DNA from: Caldifarciminota bacterium
Lineage (GTDB): Bacteria > Hydrothermota > UBA3072
Assembly (NCBI GenBank): GCA_016930175.1
Contig: JAFGHJ010000003.1
Coordinates: forward strand, 124,001-188,000
DNA length: 64,000 nt
Reading direction: 5' to 3'
Below are positions 16,838 to 25,917 of the stretch, in pieces; the stretch's first letter is position 1; every line of letters begins with the position of its first letter. A program made the translations under genes and the position numbers. Under the pieces are notes generated by a model that had not been told where the DNA came from, searched no databases, and saw only the letters and a program-made list of their open reading frames with translations.

Positions 16838-17347
16838 ATGAACAGAACGACTTTAAGAATTCTTGATATATGTATAATTATTGCCTTTTTGGCATTGTTA
16901 TATATTTTGATTGAACCGCAGTATCGAAACTCGAAAATAATGACAAAAGAACGAAAATTGCAGTCAAATATGTATACGGTTAAAGCGGCGATAGAAAGGT
17001 ATAGGGCTTTTAATATGGGGCGAATACCTTTTTCATTGGAAGATATATACGAACAAATCGAATCGCTTGAAGTTCCTGTAAATCCTTACACGGATAGCAG
17101 GATGAAATCCTCTGAGATAAGTAGATTCCTGTACGATGTACCTTCTCAAATCGAGAGTACAGATACGAGTGGATATCATGCAGACATGAGAGGAAATCCC
17201 GGAGAAATAGCGATTGGATTTTTTGCGACCGTTATTAAGGAAGATACAGTGCCCAGAAATTACGGAATAATAGGGTTTAACAGCAAGGGTAAGCCGCTTA
17301 CAATAGAAGAAGGAGAGAAAGTCAGAGTAGTAGTCCTTGAAGAATAG
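16838..17347 (+). CDS. pseudopilin-like membrane-anchored protein
   Basis: 169 residues: short charged N-terminus, one hydrophobic helix (10-25), then a long helix containing KLQSNMYTVKAAIERYRAFN and a C-terminal part with VPVNPYTDS. The helix-plus-NPYT pattern resembles type II secretion major-pseudopilin-like proteins, but the prepilin peptidase signature (Gly-Phe-Thr-Leu-x-Glu) is missing, so it may be a non-processed relative. It has its own promoter and an AAGGAGG site and precedes the DUF58/BatA pair by 11 bases. Function unknown. Confidence 0.6.
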   Translation: MNRTTLRILDICIIIAFLALLYILIEPQYRNSKIMTKERKLQSNMYTVKAAIERYRAFNMGRIPFSLEDIYEQIESLEVPVNPYTDSRMKSSEISRFLYDVPSQIESTDTSGYHADMRGNPGEIAIGFFATVIKEDTVPRNYGIIGFNSKGKPLTIEEGEKVRVVVLEE

Positions 17348-17358
17348 TGTAGAAATTT

Positions 17359-18237
17359 TTGGAACTTTTAAAGCCTGAAGTCTTAGAGAAAATCAGGACC
17401 CTTAACCTCAGGGCTAAAATAATTGTCAAAGGGTTTTTAACCGGTTTACATGAAAGTCCGTATCATGGTTTTTCCCTTGAATTTAAACAACACCGTCCCT
17501 ATTATAAGGGAGACCCTGTTAATAAAATTAACTGGAAATTATATGCAAGAACCGAGCGGTTTTACTTAAAGAAATATCAGGCTGAAACAAATTTATCTGC
17601 ACTGTTGCTCTTGGATAAAAGTAATTCTATGGGATTCGGGGGGAAAATTTCCAAATTTCATTATGCTAGAACACTTGCCGCCTCTCTTGCCTATTTGTTA
17701 CTTCGACAGAATGACTCGGTGGGATTGGTTCTATTTGATTCTAAAATAGAAGCTTTTATACCCGCGAGAAGCCAGATGAATCATCTAAAACATTTACTCG
17801 GTACTCTGAGCAAAAATGAGCCGTCGGGTAACACTTCTATTTCTGACGCTATTTTCCAGCTGCTCCCTTTAATAAAAAAGAGAAGCCTTTGTGTCTTATT
17901 TTCCGATTTGCTGGAAGAGCCAGGAAAAGTGATTAAAATCATAAACGTGATGAAAGCAAAGAAACATGAAGTTATTGTCTTTCACATCCTCGATAGAAAA
18001 GAACTGGATTTTTCCTTTCATGATGAATCTTTGTTCAGGGATATGGAGGATTCGAAGACCGTTATCGTAGATCCTAAAAGTCTTAAGTTTTTATATAAAA
18101 ATAAATTCAATGAATTTATCTCAAGTTACAGAAATGGTTTTGCCCCTAAAAGAGTAGATTATTTTCAAGTAATTACAGATGTTCCTTACGATAAAGCTCT
18201 TACAGAATATCTCGAGAAAAGAAAACGCCTTTCATGA
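17359..18237 (+). CDS. DUF58 (vWA-like) protein
   Basis: 292 residues matching the DUF58 family: N-terminal LRAKIIVKGFLTGLHESPYH, the RPYYKGDPVNKINWKLYART block, and a von Willebrand A-like domain whose MIDAS is DKSNSM. DUF58 proteins are normally encoded with a MoxR AAA ATPase and Bat-type vWA membrane proteins, where they are thought to act in envelope stress or metal-cofactor chaperoning. Here the BatA-like gene follows with an ATGA overlap, but no MoxR is in the window. The TTG start has no clear ribosome site. Confidence 0.88.
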   Translation: MELLKPEVLEKIRTLNLRAKIIVKGFLTGLHESPYHGFSLEFKQHRPYYKGDPVNKINWKLYARTERFYLKKYQAETNLSALLLLDKSNSMGFGGKISKFHYARTLAASLAYLLLRQNDSVGLVLFDSKIEAFIPARSQMNHLKHLLGTLSKNEPSGNTSISDAIFQLLPLIKKRSLCVLFSDLLEEPGKVIKIINVMKAKKHEVIVFHILDRKELDFSFHDESLFRDMEDSKTVIVDPKSLKFLYKNKFNEFISSYRNGFAPKRVDYFQVITDVPYDKALTEYLEKRKRLS

Positions 18238-19844
18238 GCTTTCCGGTTTTTTTTCTTCTTTTACCTCTTGTAATAGTGCCAGTAATAATACACTTGATAT
18301 CAAGAAAAAAACTTAAAAAAATTGATTTTCCGTCTTTACTTTTTATCGTAAAGAGTGACGCAAGACTTATTAGATGGTTCCGATTGAAAAGAATATTTTT
18401 GCTTATAATGCGTATAGGTTTAATAATAGCACTGATTTTAGCCGCTGCAAACTTAAAAATTCCTTTTGATTTCGTAACCCCGTCGGAGATTTTAATTGTC
18501 GATAAATCTCCTTCAATGGATCGAATCGAGATCAAAAACGAAAATGCCTTTATTATTCCTAATAAATCAGGTATTCCTCAATTCTTACAATATCTCAAGA
18601 GACATCCCGTTGGAATTTTGATAACCGATGCTCAAAGGAACGGCTTTATAGAAATACTAAAGGAGAGAGAAAAATTTCCGGGGATAAGCATAAAGAAGAT
18701 GGATTTTCCCAAAGGGAATCTCGGAATAATCGGTGCATCCTCCACGCCAAGTTTTGAAGACGAGAAATTTGTCTTAAATTTCAAGATTTTGAATGAATAC
18801 AAAGATAAGAAGAAAACCAGCATAATATTAGAGACAGAAGGGAAGATACTTAAAAAAGAAAGCAGTATTTTAAATGTCGGTGAGAATATATTGTCTTTTG
18901 AGCTTTACTTAAGAAAAGGCCTATATCAATTATCCCTGGAGCTGGAAGATGAAGAAGGATTTATTTTTGATAATAAATTTTATTTTGTAGTCAATGTACG
19001 GGAGAGGAAAAATATTTGTATTTTGTCAGATGCTTACCCCGAACGTCTGATATCAGCGCTCTCGACGTTTTACTTTGAAGTAAAGTGGGTCAAGGAAATC
19101 GCTGATGTGAAAGGAGATTTCTTTTTTGTGTATAATACTAACGAAAAAGATGAGTTGGATTTACTGCAAATAGACATTCCCGGAATTTTTTGTCTGCAAG
19201 GGGAAACAAATACCTCGGTTTCCAATAAAATCCCTGATAGAATTTCAACCATTGCAGATGGTTCTCCCTTTAACAATTCGTTATATCTAAAAAACTTAAG
19301 CGAGATTCCGGTAAGATATAGTTGTATAATAACAGAAGGTAAAACCCTCATGTATTTTGAAAATGGCGATCCTTTTGTCAACAAGATAGAAAACCATCTG
19401 CTTTTCCCAATTTCACTTGAGAAAAATGATTTATCTCTGCATCCTGTTTTTATACCATTCCTTTTCGGTCTAATCGACTTTTTGTCCGAAGGGGAAAGTG
19501 GCCGAAATATTTTATTGGAAGATCCGTTAGAGATAAAAAGCTCAACCGAACCTCAGATAATCAGCCCCAAGGGTGAAAAATATAAACCGCATAGAATTGA
19601 CGAGGATAATTACATCTTTAAAGAAACAAAAGAATGCGGGGTATACAAGATAACTGACGGGAAGAAAATTATAGGATTGGCAGCGGTGAATACACATCCC
19701 TCCGAGTCAAAACTTGATAGTCTCTCAGAAGAAGAAGTCGGATATATTTTTGGGGGTGAAGGTTTTGTAAATGGAGCGGTTTTCTTTCTTTTTATTGCCC
19801 TGTTATTTTTTGTTTTATCTCTTTTTATGGAAAGAAAAATGTAG
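18234..19844 (+). CDS. BatA-N-domain membrane protein
   Basis: 536 residues. The N-terminus (FPVFFLLLPLVIVPVIIHLI, then RKKLKKIDFPSLLFI) is the BatA/aerotolerance N-terminal membrane domain with two helices; a large, poorly recognised extracytoplasmic region follows, closed by one C-terminal helix (515-532) and a short basic tail. No vWA MIDAS is evident after the second helix: DKSPSM at ~90 looks like a degenerate vWA start. It forms a two-gene unit with the DUF58 gene, and the pair probably acts together at the inner membrane. Confidence 0.78.
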   Translation: MSFPVFFLLLPLVIVPVIIHLISRKKLKKIDFPSLLFIVKSDARLIRWFRLKRIFLLIMRIGLIIALILAAANLKIPFDFVTPSEILIVDKSPSMDRIEIKNENAFIIPNKSGIPQFLQYLKRHPVGILITDAQRNGFIEILKEREKFPGISIKKMDFPKGNLGIIGASSTPSFEDEKFVLNFKILNEYKDKKKTSIILETEGKILKKESSILNVGENILSFELYLRKGLYQLSLELEDEEGFIFDNKFYFVVNVRERKNICILSDAYPERLISALSTFYFEVKWVKEIADVKGDFFFVYNTNEKDELDLLQIDIPGIFCLQGETNTSVSNKIPDRISTIADGSPFNNSLYLKNLSEIPVRYSCIITEGKTLMYFENGDPFVNKIENHLLFPISLEKNDLSLHPVFIPFLFGLIDFLSEGESGRNILLEDPLEIKSSTEPQIISPKGEKYKPHRIDEDNYIFKETKECGVYKITDGKKIIGLAAVNTHPSESKLDSLSEEEVGYIFGGEGFVNGAVFFLFIALLFFVLSLFMERKM

Positions 19845-19867
19845 GTTAGGTTTTCGAAAGAAAAATT

Positions 19868-20674
19868 TTAACTATATACTTCGTTTGTTCCCAGGTCTTC
19901 AGAGTTTATGCCCAGGTTATTAAAATCCAGTAAAGTATATGTTTCTTTTTCGATTTCCTGCTCGATTAAACTTTCCAGGCTGCTTGCATCTGATTCTTCT
20001 TTGATTTTTTCGTCCTTAAGTTTTGCACTTTCCAAGAGTAAATAATGCATGGGGGTAGTGATCGTTTTTTCAGGTTTTCTACATTTAGATAGAATATCAA
20101 TTTCGGCTTTATCTAAAGACAAAAGCTCTAATGCTGCTTCTACACCTGTGTTATCTGTAGTTTTGGCGCCAATCAAGACCCCATCCGAAAAATATAAAAA
20201 TCCCTTTTTCTCTTCATATTCTATTTCTAAAGTGCAGGTTTTAGATTCCATTTCAATAAGCTGCAAAAAAGAAGGTAGTGAAAAACCTCTTATATGTCCT
20301 TCGGTTTCTGCATTAAGCCCTTCTAAGATTTTTTCTTCAAGCTCTTTAATATCAAAAGGTTTCTCAAGGTAAAGGAAAGCGCTGAAATTCTTGATTCGTT
20401 CTTCGATTTGAGGGGTACCAAAAGAAGTCATGACGATTACTGAAATTCCCGGATGATTTTTACTCATGTAGGCAAGTAACTCAAGCCCGTCCATTACCGG
20501 CATACCTATGTCCGTTACCACTAAATCTATTTCACCGGAATTTAGTATCTCGACAGCCTCTTTCCCATTTTCGGCAATATGGACTTTAAGTTTGCCCCTA
20601 TACTCACTAGAAAGAAACGCCTTAATTGACTTTAACGTTGGCTTAAAGTCATCTACTATTAATATCTCTTTCAT
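19868..20674 (-). CDS. response regulator with DUF4388 (PATAN) output domain
   Basis: 268 residues: receiver domain 1-120 with acid pair Asp8/Asp9, phospho-acceptor Asp55 (VVTDIGMP), conserved Thr (VMTSF) and Lys (LEKPF), then a DUF4388 domain from ~130 (FSLPSFLQLIEMESKTCTLE, FLYFSDGVLIGAKT), and an acidic C-terminal tail. DUF4388 proteins are signalling or adaptor modules common in delta-proteobacteria and related phyla. No histidine kinase is adjacent. A second DUF4388 protein is at 58073-59011. It converges with the BatA-like gene. Confidence 0.88.
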   Translation of the reverse strand: MKEILIVDDFKPTLKSIKAFLSSEYRGKLKVHIAENGKEAVEILNSGEIDLVVTDIGMPVMDGLELLAYMSKNHPGISVIVMTSFGTPQIEERIKNFSAFLYLEKPFDIKELEEKILEGLNAETEGHIRGFSLPSFLQLIEMESKTCTLEIEYEEKKGFLYFSDGVLIGAKTTDNTGVEAALELLSLDKAEIDILSKCRKPEKTITTPMHYLLLESAKLKDEKIKEESDASSLESLIEQEIEKETYTLLDFNNLGINSEDLGTNEVYS

Positions 20675-20750
20675 TTCTATTTAATGATACAAGAAACATT
20701 CCAAAACTAAGAACTTGTACCGCAAGCGCATAAATTCCAGCTTCTCCCAA
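20649..20750 (-). CDS. possible small membrane protein overlapping the response regulator start
   Basis: A 33-codon frame from a TTG, with one strongly hydrophobic stretch (GIYALAVQVLSFGMFLVSL) and a charged tail (NRNERDINSR), ends 26 bases inside the response regulator gene. The composition looks like a membrane helix with positive-inside flank rather than random AT-rich sequence, and the overlap could couple translation. No ribosome site or ATG is seen, and it may instead be the remnant C-terminus of a decayed membrane protein. Confidence 0.25.
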   Translation of the reverse strand: MGEAGIYALAVQVLSFGMFLVSLNRNERDINSR

Positions 20751-20895
20751 ATTTGGTAAATCATTTATTGCGTTAGTCTATTAAATTTTACATATTCAGG
20801 TAATTAGTATTATTGGGTGAGAGGTTTCGGCGGATTTTGTTGTTTTTTTCTTTTTTTTGTGTTTTGGGCGATATTAGGAATTTTTTTTTGTTGCG

Positions 20896-22641
20896 TTGAA
20901 AAGATTTTTTATTAAATTGGGTATTATGATTTTCTTATGTTGTCTATGCTCGATAGTGCTATTTTCTTCAAACAATGATATCGCCTGGCCTCTTCCTGAG
21001 AGAAAGGGGCTGCTTTCATCTTTTGGGGAGTGGAGAGAAGGGCATCTTCACGCCGGTATTGATCTGCCAACGAATAGAATAGGCGAGGAAGTTTATTCGG
21101 TTGTTAATGGTTGGGTGATGAGGGTGAGGGTTTCTCCCTGGGGTTACGGTAAGGCTGTATATATAAAAGGTTTGACGGGAGAAATTTATGTTTATGCTCA
21201 TCTTTCCGATTTCTATTCGGATTTACGAAGGATAGTAAGAAAAGAGCAGCTGAGAAAAGGTTCTTATGAGGTGGACATTTGGTTTAAAGAAGGAGAGGTG
21301 CCTGTTAAGGAAGGAGAGGTTATTGCGTATACGGGACGTTCGGGATGTTATGATCCTCATCTTCACTTTGAATTAAGGGATGAAAACAATAATCCATTTG
21401 ATCCTTTCGTGCGAGGGTTTACCGTTCCTGACACACTTCCTCCAGTTATTAAAGCGGTTCGTCTTGTACCTTTGGACGAGTATTCTACAGTTTCCGGATC
21501 CCATATGGGAAGGGTTTTTAATGTTGCTTCAGATACAGTTTCCGTTTTTGTTGAGGGAATAGCTGGCTTAGAAATCGAAACTGTCGATATGGTTAATACC
21601 AGGTCCGGAAAACTTGATCTTAAAGAAATCAAATTATACAAAAACAGATCACTCATAAGAAGAGAATTTATTGATAAATTTTCCTATTTAAACTATAAGG
21701 ATTCCAGGTTTCTTTTTGATTTTGAATACAGAAGAAGAACCGGAAGGAAATTCAGGAGGTTGTTTACTGTCCAGGGCAATGGATTTCCTTTTTATGAAGG
21801 AGGGGATGGTATTATTACCGGAGAAGATAGAGGAAATTATTCGATTGAGGTCTATGATGGTTCTGGGAATATTAGCCGTTTAGTTATTGCTTTACGGGAT
21901 TCGCCGGGAAGCGAGAAAATTGGGTCGATTGATCTGAGTAAAAATAAAATACTTTTCGAGACAAATGGTTTTCAGATTTATGGGAAATGGTATGATTTGA
22001 GAAAAACCAGGGATTTTCTTAAATCCGGAGATTCGATTGCAATCTGGAATTTTAAAAAGAAAAATTTTCACAAATTGTCGTCTCCGGACGGTAGGTGCCA
22101 TATAGATCTTACCTCGGCGGGTATAATTAATACCAAATTAATCGCGGTTAAAGTAGGAAATTCGGAAATAAAAACCTGGAGCTGGGAGCCTCCTGTGCCC
22201 TTTAAGAATAAAGCTAAGATTAAAATAAAAGTTCCCCAGAAGAGCAAGTTCTCTTCTATCTACGAGAAAAATGGTTCGGGCTGGAGTTTTTGTTCTTCAG
22301 AAAGAGAAGAGGGATATCTGGTGGATTTTATAGATCATTTAGGGACTTTTGGTTTAATGGAAGACTCGGTTGCTCCGGAAGTTTCTTTAAGTAGTAAAAA
22401 TTTTTCCTTTAAGATGCCTCTTCGGATTAACGTTCTGGATTCTCTATCGGGAATCGATTTTTACTCTATCAAAACTTTTATTGATGAAAAACAAACCGTT
22501 TTCAGATATGATCCGCAGGAAAAAAGATTGATTTTCGAACATCCGGAGGAGATTTCAATAGGAAAACACGAATTAAAACTCATCTTGAGTGACAGACAGG
22601 GAAACAAAACTTCCCGGGTATGGGAAATTGTGAGGAATTAG
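20896..22641 (+). CDS. M23-family (LytM-type) metallopeptidase, exported
   Basis: 581 residues. Signal peptide (1-25), then a peptidase M23 domain: LLSSFGEWREGHLHAGIDLP supplies the first His and Asp ligands, YVYAHLS follows, and GCYDPHLHFELRD supplies the HxH. All zinc ligands are intact, so a peptidoglycan endopeptidase is expected. The remaining ~400 residues are beta-rich with immunoglobulin-like stretches (GIDFYSIKTFIDEKQTVF), which fits cell-surface binding. The TTG start is chosen because it gives a basic n-region (KRFFIK); the first ATG, ten codons later, would lack one. No ribosome site is apparent in the T-rich leader. Confidence 0.85.
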   Translation: MKRFFIKLGIMIFLCCLCSIVLFSSNNDIAWPLPERKGLLSSFGEWREGHLHAGIDLPTNRIGEEVYSVVNGWVMRVRVSPWGYGKAVYIKGLTGEIYVYAHLSDFYSDLRRIVRKEQLRKGSYEVDIWFKEGEVPVKEGEVIAYTGRSGCYDPHLHFELRDENNNPFDPFVRGFTVPDTLPPVIKAVRLVPLDEYSTVSGSHMGRVFNVASDTVSVFVEGIAGLEIETVDMVNTRSGKLDLKEIKLYKNRSLIRREFIDKFSYLNYKDSRFLFDFEYRRRTGRKFRRLFTVQGNGFPFYEGGDGIITGEDRGNYSIEVYDGSGNISRLVIALRDSPGSEKIGSIDLSKNKILFETNGFQIYGKWYDLRKTRDFLKSGDSIAIWNFKKKNFHKLSSPDGRCHIDLTSAGIINTKLIAVKVGNSEIKTWSWEPPVPFKNKAKIKIKVPQKSKFSSIYEKNGSGWSFCSSEREEGYLVDFIDHLGTFGLMEDSVAPEVSLSSKNFSFKMPLRINVLDSLSGIDFYSIKTFIDEKQTVFRYDPQEKRLIFEHPEEISIGKHELKLILSDRQGNKTSRVWEIVRN

Positions 22642-22679
22642 CCGCGGAAGAGCACGTATAAAAAAATGTTTTTTTCAAA

Positions 22680-22905
22680 AAAAGACGGACGCAGATGAAC
22701 GCGGATTTACAGGATTATATTTTTATTTGTTTTAATAAAATAAAGAGAACAAAGGGGAGGGGGTAAATCTGATTATATCTGAGTCAATCTGCGTGCTATT
22801 AGAAACTTATAAATTACAACTTACAATTTAGAATTTTTGGCAGAAGGTTAGAAAAACAGCTAACGGCTTACAACTCACTGCTGACAGTTCTTAAGCTAAC
22901 GTTCC
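22680..22905. repeat. intergenic mosaic of dispersed modules (after the M23 gene)
   Basis: No gene is seen here. Words include GACGCAGATGAACGCGGATT (22690-22709 region), a related AATCTGCGTGC near 22788, and an AGCTAACGGCTTACAACTC stretch (22858-22876) related to CTAACGGCTAAAAGC in the 29283-29410 gap. All resemble words reused in other gaps of this window. Confidence 0.6.
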
Positions 22906-22962
22906 TCTTCTTGTATGTTTTAAAATGTTTTTGCCGAAAGCCGAAAGCGATAAGCGGATAGC

Positions 22963-23155
22963 CTATTTATCTCTGTGTGCTCCGTGTCTTTGTGAGAGAA
23001 TCTTTTTTTTGGGTTGTGAGATGGGTTTTAAACAACATATTTTTCTTTGTGTTCTCTGCGAGTTTTTTGTTTCTCTGCTTGCCCTGTGCAATGAATCAAC
23101 CAATTTTTTTATTTCACAGGGTGTCCTCTGTGTTTCAAAATTTGGTGGGGTGGTG
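22963..23155. repeat. long copy of the dispersed module before the aspartate kinase
   Basis: CTCTGTGTGCTCCGTGTC, TTTGTGAGAGAATC and GGGTTGTGAGATGGGTTTTA followed by AACAACAT and TTTCTTTGTGTTCTCTGCG line up with the 46860-46950 gap over more than 80 bases with few differences. An open frame crosses this block in phase with the kinase gene, but its codons follow the repeat words, so I treat the block as non-coding leader and repeat. Confidence 0.7.
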
Positions 23156-23159
23156 GCTC

Positions 23160-23187
23160 TTGACAACAAAGCTATTTTGTGTATCCT
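23160..23187 (+). promoter_or_regulatory. promoter of the aspartate kinase gene
   Basis: TTGACA (23160-23165), 16-base spacer, TATCCT (23182-23187), then ACGGAGGA and the ATG at 23207. It begins within about five bases of the end of the repeat block and decides that the coding region starts at 23207, not further upstream. Confidence 0.7.
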
Positions 23188-23206
23188 AATTTCAGACGGA
23201 GGATTG

Positions 23207-24601
23207 ATGTTAACTGTTGAAAAAATAGGTGGGGTTTCGATGTCGAAATTCCAGGACGTGTTAAAAAACATAATTTTGGGTAATCGTAAGGAAGGAGATT
23301 ACTACAACAGGATTTTTGTTGTCTCGGCTTACGCAGATGTGACCAATTGGCTTCTGGAACATAAGAAAACCGGCGAGCCCGGCGTTTATGTGAAATTCGC
23401 GAAACAGGAAAGTTATGATAGAGCTCTGGAGGAAGTTCTCGACAAATTACTGAAGATAAACAGGAATTTTATAGATATTGGATTGGATCTTGAAATTGCC
23501 GACAATTTTATAAAAAATCGCATTCAGGAAGCCAGAAATTATTTGCATAATATGGCCAATGTACTGGCTTCGGGATATCTTGATAGGGATAGTATTTTGC
23601 TCGCAGCGCGTGAAGTTTTGGCTTCTATAGGAGAGGCTCATTCGGCTTTTAACTCGGTAAATATTCTTGAGAATAATAATATTCATTCTACTTTCGTTGA
23701 TTTATGTGGTTTTGAAGATTCGGAATTATTGAGTATCGATGAAAGAATACATAGAAAACTAAAAGGAATAGATTTTTCTAAGACTCTGGCTGTTGTTACC
23801 GGATACACTAAAGGAACGGAAGGCATTATGAGGGAATTCGATAGAGGGTATTCCGAGGTCACTTTCAGCAAGGTCGCAGTCGAGGTGGGCGCAAAGGAAG
23901 CGGTAATTCATAAGGAATTTCATCTTTCTTCCGCCGATCCTAAAGTCGTGGGCGAAGATAAAGCAATTCCTGTCGGATTTACGAATTTTAACGTGGCGGA
24001 TCAGCTTGCGGATATAGGTATGGAAGCGATTCATCCGAAGGCTTCTAAACCGATAGAGATGGCAGGGATAAACATCAGGATAAAAAGCACTTTTGAGCCG
24101 GAGCATGAAGGGACTCTTATTTCGAAAAATTACGTGGGTGAGAGGTCAAGAGTGGAAGTGATATCCGGAAGCGATAAAGTGGTTGTTTTAGAAGTCCACG
24201 ATCCTCTTATGGTGGGTGAAGTCGGAGCCGACCTCGAGATAATGAAAATATTTAAAAAATATAAAGTCAGTTATATTTTAAAGGCAACGGACGCAAACAG
24301 CATATCGATGGTGATATGGGAGAAAGATTTAAGCGACGATTTAGTAAAGGAGTTGAAGGAGAAATACTATAGAATTACCGTTAAAAAAGTAGCTGTTTTG
24401 TGTGTGGTTGGTACCAATATCGCCAGTCCGGGGATTCTTGAGCGGACTACGAAATTATTGGCGGATAATAAGGTTAATATTGAGTGTGTTTCGCAGTCTT
24501 TACAGCAGGTTAATATGCAGTTTGTAATCAATAGAAAGGATTATAATAAAGCTGTTGTTGCCTTAAATGATGCGCTTTGCGTAAAGCCAATTGCAACTTA
24601 G
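23207..24601 (+). CDS. lysC: aspartate kinase
   Basis: 464 residues from the ATG preceded by ACGGAGGA. It phosphorylates aspartate, the first step to lysine, threonine and methionine. The N-terminus LTVEKIGGVSMSKFQDVL is the variant K-(F/I)-GG-(T/V)-S substrate motif; NRIFVVSAYADVTN and VTGYTKGTEG are kinase-core motifs; two C-terminal ACT-type regions (LEVHDPLMVGEVGADLEI and VAVLCVVGTNIASPGILERT) suggest amino-acid feedback. A longer frame upstream is repeat sequence with a promoter inside and is rejected as coding. No other aspartate-family gene is nearby. Confidence 0.93.
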   Translation: MLTVEKIGGVSMSKFQDVLKNIILGNRKEGDYYNRIFVVSAYADVTNWLLEHKKTGEPGVYVKFAKQESYDRALEEVLDKLLKINRNFIDIGLDLEIADNFIKNRIQEARNYLHNMANVLASGYLDRDSILLAAREVLASIGEAHSAFNSVNILENNNIHSTFVDLCGFEDSELLSIDERIHRKLKGIDFSKTLAVVTGYTKGTEGIMREFDRGYSEVTFSKVAVEVGAKEAVIHKEFHLSSADPKVVGEDKAIPVGFTNFNVADQLADIGMEAIHPKASKPIEMAGINIRIKSTFEPEHEGTLISKNYVGERSRVEVISGSDKVVVLEVHDPLMVGEVGADLEIMKIFKKYKVSYILKATDANSISMVIWEKDLSDDLVKELKEKYYRITVKKVAVLCVVGTNIASPGILERTTKLLADNKVNIECVSQSLQQVNMQFVINRKDYNKAVVALNDALCVKPIAT

Positions 24602-24672
24602 GCTTGACTGCGAAAATTGTAATGTATCTAAACACCTTTTAAGACCAGGAAGAACAGGAGAGGAGAAAATAA

Positions 24673-25887
24673 ATGTCTGAAATAAAAAATATAGGTATTA
24701 TAACCAGCGGAGGAGACTGCGGTGGGTTGAATGCCGTTGTTAGGGGTGCGGCTTTTATGGCTATGGCGAACGGTGTTTCCGCCTATATTATTCCTAATGG
24801 TTACGCAGGATTGTATAATCTTATAGATATGGAAAAATTAGCCAGGTTGGACGAAAGGAGGGTCGATACGATAAATTCGACTCTTGCAGGTTCAGAAGCG
24901 GGGCATTCCAGAGTTAAGATAAAAAAGATACAAAGTGAAGATAAATATGTGAGAATTAAAGAGGGTCTTAAGAAATTCGACATAGGCGGTCTGGTTATTT
25001 CCGGCGGAGACGATACAGGCAGCGTGGTGGTGGATTTGGCACAGCAAGGTATACCCTGTGTCCACGCGCCGAAAACAATGGACCTTGACCTTCAGACTTA
25101 CTCCGTGGGTGCGGATTCAGCTATTAGTCGAGTTTCAAGTTTTGTGTCCGATCTTAAAACCACGGGGCAAAGCCACAACAGGATAATGGTAATAGAAGTG
25201 TTTGGAAGATATGCCGGGCATACCGCATTTAGAGGAGGTGTGGGAGCTGACGCCGATTGTATTTTAATACCCGAGATTCCTGTGGATTTCGATGTTGTTT
25301 ATAAGCATATGAAGAAGCATTTCATGAGGAGAATAATCGATAGTGATGTAAATGCCGGCACCTATTCGGTTGTTGTCGCAGAAGGAATGAAAGATGCGTC
25401 AGGAGAAGAATTGTATGACGAGAGTCTTGGAGTGGATGCTTTCGGACATAAAAAATTAGCCGGAGCCGGCAGGTATGTTCGGAAACAATTGGAGAAAAGA
25501 TTGAAAGATGACCCGGAGATAAAGAAATTCATGAAAGAGCAGGGTATGTTTGTTCCGGGATTGTATGAGGTGCCTGAGGTTCGTGATGTTAAACCTGAGC
25601 ATCTTGTTCGTTCCGGTAAGTCTTCCGCTTTCGATGTAAATTTCGGAATGGAGGCTGGAGCAGGAGCGGTGGTACTCTTGCTTAACGGAATGAGTGGAGT
25701 TACGGTTCAGGATGTCAAGAAAGGAAAAGTTAGATATCTTCCTACAGATAAGGCGATAAAAGAGCGAGATGTAGATCTTGAAATGGTTTCTTTTTACGAG
25801 AGTCTCGGAACCTGTTTCGGAAGAAAGGGCGATGTATATAAGGCAAAATTTGAAGAAAACAAGGGGGAGATAGAACGCCATCTTTAG
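24673..25887 (+). CDS. 6-phosphofructokinase, probably PPi-dependent
   Basis: 404 residues of the PFK superfamily: TSGGDCGGLNAVVRG at the N-terminus, SGGDDTGS (110-117), PKTMDLD (133-139) and VFGRYAGH. In this superfamily, Asp in the GGDD position and Lys in PKT mark pyrophosphate users, whereas ATP enzymes have Gly at both, so PPi dependence is predicted. The usual TIDND is altered to TMDLD but both aspartates remain. The start follows GGAGAGGAG; a TTGACT at 24604 is a possible -35. It leads a row with glutaredoxin, rubrerythrin and RNase Z-like genes. Confidence 0.9.
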   Translation: MSEIKNIGIITSGGDCGGLNAVVRGAAFMAMANGVSAYIIPNGYAGLYNLIDMEKLARLDERRVDTINSTLAGSEAGHSRVKIKKIQSEDKYVRIKEGLKKFDIGGLVISGGDDTGSVVVDLAQQGIPCVHAPKTMDLDLQTYSVGADSAISRVSSFVSDLKTTGQSHNRIMVIEVFGRYAGHTAFRGGVGADADCILIPEIPVDFDVVYKHMKKHFMRRIIDSDVNAGTYSVVVAEGMKDASGEELYDESLGVDAFGHKKLAGAGRYVRKQLEKRLKDDPEIKKFMKEQGMFVPGLYEVPEVRDVKPEHLVRSGKSSAFDVNFGMEAGAGAVVLLLNGMSGVTVQDVKKGKVRYLPTDKAIKERDVDLEMVSFYESLGTCFGRKGDVYKAKFEENKGEIERHL

Positions 25888-25917
25888 TTTTTGATTGGAT
25901 GCTGAAAAGGAGGAATA

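Noticed and set aside
22925-23206. In-frame N-terminal extension of the aspartate kinase by 94 residues
   Set aside because: The stretch is dispersed-repeat sequence, contains the gene's promoter, and the family N-terminus (LTVEKIGGVSM) begins right after the ATG at 23207 with its own ACGGAGGA site.
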